Assembly (NCBI GenBank): GCA_021443285.1 | Contig: JABUUG010000059.1 | Span: 1 to 7,204, forward strand | DNA length: 7,204 nucleotides | Direction of reading: 5' to 3' | Origin: Bacteroidaceae bacterium | Lineage (GTDB): Bacteria; Bacteroidota; Bacteroidia; Bacteroidales; Bacteroidaceae | Part shown: positions 6,565 through 7,204 of the stretch, piece after piece | How positions within the stretch are numbered: position 1 is the first letter of the stretch | Layout of the letters: the number at the start of each line of letters is the position of its first letter | The notes under the pieces: model-generated | What the model saw: only the letters and a program-made list of their open reading frames with translations | The model's database searches: none | What the model was told of the DNA's origin: nothing | Made by a program: the position numbers and the translations under genes

Positions 6565-7101
6565 CTATCCCTTCCCCTTTCCTGCCGCGATTAATGCCGT
6601 AGGCAGCGCAAGCACAAAGCTCAGCGGAATGTTCACCGCCATAAATTGAAGCGCGATATCTATCGGGCGAAGCTCCGAAAGCATCGTTACCGCATCCTTC
6701 ATTTCCTTAATGTCAAAACCCTTAATCGAGGACATAAGCTGCTTGAACTCCGGCGAAGAGACATGCTCCATGTAGCATGCCGCCATATAGCCGTTATCAA
6801 GAAACTGGAAGTAGAGCCACTGTCCGAAAGCAAATATCAGCGAGGCATAGACATAGACCGACAGCGAATAGCTGAAAGCCTTCACAAAAGACAGGTCATA
6901 CAGATTCCTGTCCCTATATCTTATGAGCCTCAATACGACAGCCACTGCAGATGACAGAGCCACAAGCATGGATATTGTACCCAACACAGGACGTTCAAAC
7001 TGTCCGACAAAACAACCGAAGGACAACAGCCAAAGCAACCCCATGAAGAAGCCCTCATAGCCTGCCCGCAGTTTCAGTTCCTTAAACTTCAAATCTTCCA
7101 T
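6565..7101 (-). CDS. DUF4199-like integral membrane protein
   Basis: This 178-residue protein has four likely membrane segments, at about 13-32 (GYEGFFMGLLWLLSFGCFVG), 40-58, 74-99 (YSLSVYVYASLIFAFGQWLYFQF) and 149-172 (FMAVNIPLSFVLALPTALIA). A basic RLIRYRDRN loop lies between segments two and three, and a longer soluble loop between three and four. Architecture and length, and the YRD then FVKAF pattern after segment two, match DUF4199, a Bacteroidetes family with no assigned function that is often found before a GtrB-like glycosyltransferase, as here. The ATG at 7101 is the natural start (MEDLKFKELKLRAGYEG). The protein may support or position the neighbouring glycosyltransferase, but that is inference from adjacency only. 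No catalytic motif is visible. The 103 bp upstream show no gene and no promoter I can defend. Confidence 0.85.
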   Translation of the reverse strand: MEDLKFKELKLRAGYEGFFMGLLWLLSFGCFVGQFERPVLGTISMLVALSSAVAVVLRLIRYRDRNLYDLSFVKAFSYSLSVYVYASLIFAFGQWLYFQFLDNGYMAACYMEHVSSPEFKQLMSSIKGFDIKEMKDAVTMLSELRPIDIALQFMAVNIPLSFVLALPTALIAAGKGKG

Positions 7102-7204
7102 TTATCCCATTAATCAGCCTACAATACCCGTGAAGGCGGCGTCGCTTTAACCCAAATAGTTCATTAGAGAATGGTTTGTATTGAATTTTATTTCTGATTA
7201 GATT

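Noticed and set aside
5868..6602. A 244-codon open frame on the plus strand, opposite the glycosyltransferase gene
   Set aside because: It too is in register with the sense codons and matches no family. The sense strand carries a complete GT2 enzyme with all its motifs.
1..7204. Defence, toxin-antitoxin, CRISPR, phage or mobile-element content
   Set aside because: Every supported gene belongs to an envelope, peptidase or nucleotide-metabolism family. No transposase, nuclease, reverse transcriptase or spaced repeat array is visible on either strand.

Overview
The window looks like chromosomal DNA from a Bacteroidales bacterium, most likely Prevotellaceae or a close relative. The basis is family content: a DUF6452-type lipoprotein next to a DUF6048-type protein, a Dcp-like M3 peptidase next to a ComEB-type dCMP deaminase and an S41 protease, and a DUF4199 membrane protein next to a GtrB/DPM1-like glycosyltransferase. 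A/T-rich leaders without strong Shine-Dalgarno sequences agree with this. The genus is an inference from recall; no database search was possible.

All eight supported genes lie on the minus strand, so transcription runs from high to low coordinates. In that order they are: a DUF4199-like membrane protein (7101-6565); a family 2 polyprenyl-phosphate-type glycosyltransferase (6464-5505); a 128-bp gap holding a cluster of palindromes (about 5420-5483); a small lipoprotein (5376-4882); a secreted, probably beta-barrel DUF6048-like protein (4895-3999, start uncertain); the FMN transferase ApbE (4002-2992); an 80-bp A/T-rich gap with a tandem 10-bp repeat; a Dcp-like metallopeptidase with a GTG start (2911-857); dCMP deaminase (882-466); and the first 150 residues of an S41 C-terminal processing protease (452 to the left edge).

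The genes are tightly packed. The lipoprotein and DUF6048-like genes overlap, DUF6048-like and apbE share an ATGA, and the peptidase overlaps dCMP deaminase by 26 bp. The deaminase and the S41 gene are 13 bp apart. This suggests at least two co-transcribed blocks: a cell-envelope block (lipoprotein, barrel-like protein, ApbE) and a mixed housekeeping block (oligopeptidase, dCMP deaminase, S41 protease). The upstream pair would act in membrane glycolipid or envelope glycan synthesis.

I see no RNA gene, CRISPR array, insertion sequence, phage gene or clear new defence system. No gap exceeds 128 bp, and 7102-7204 holds no gene or site I can support. The points most worth a second look are the palindrome cluster and the coupling of apbE to two poorly characterised envelope proteins.
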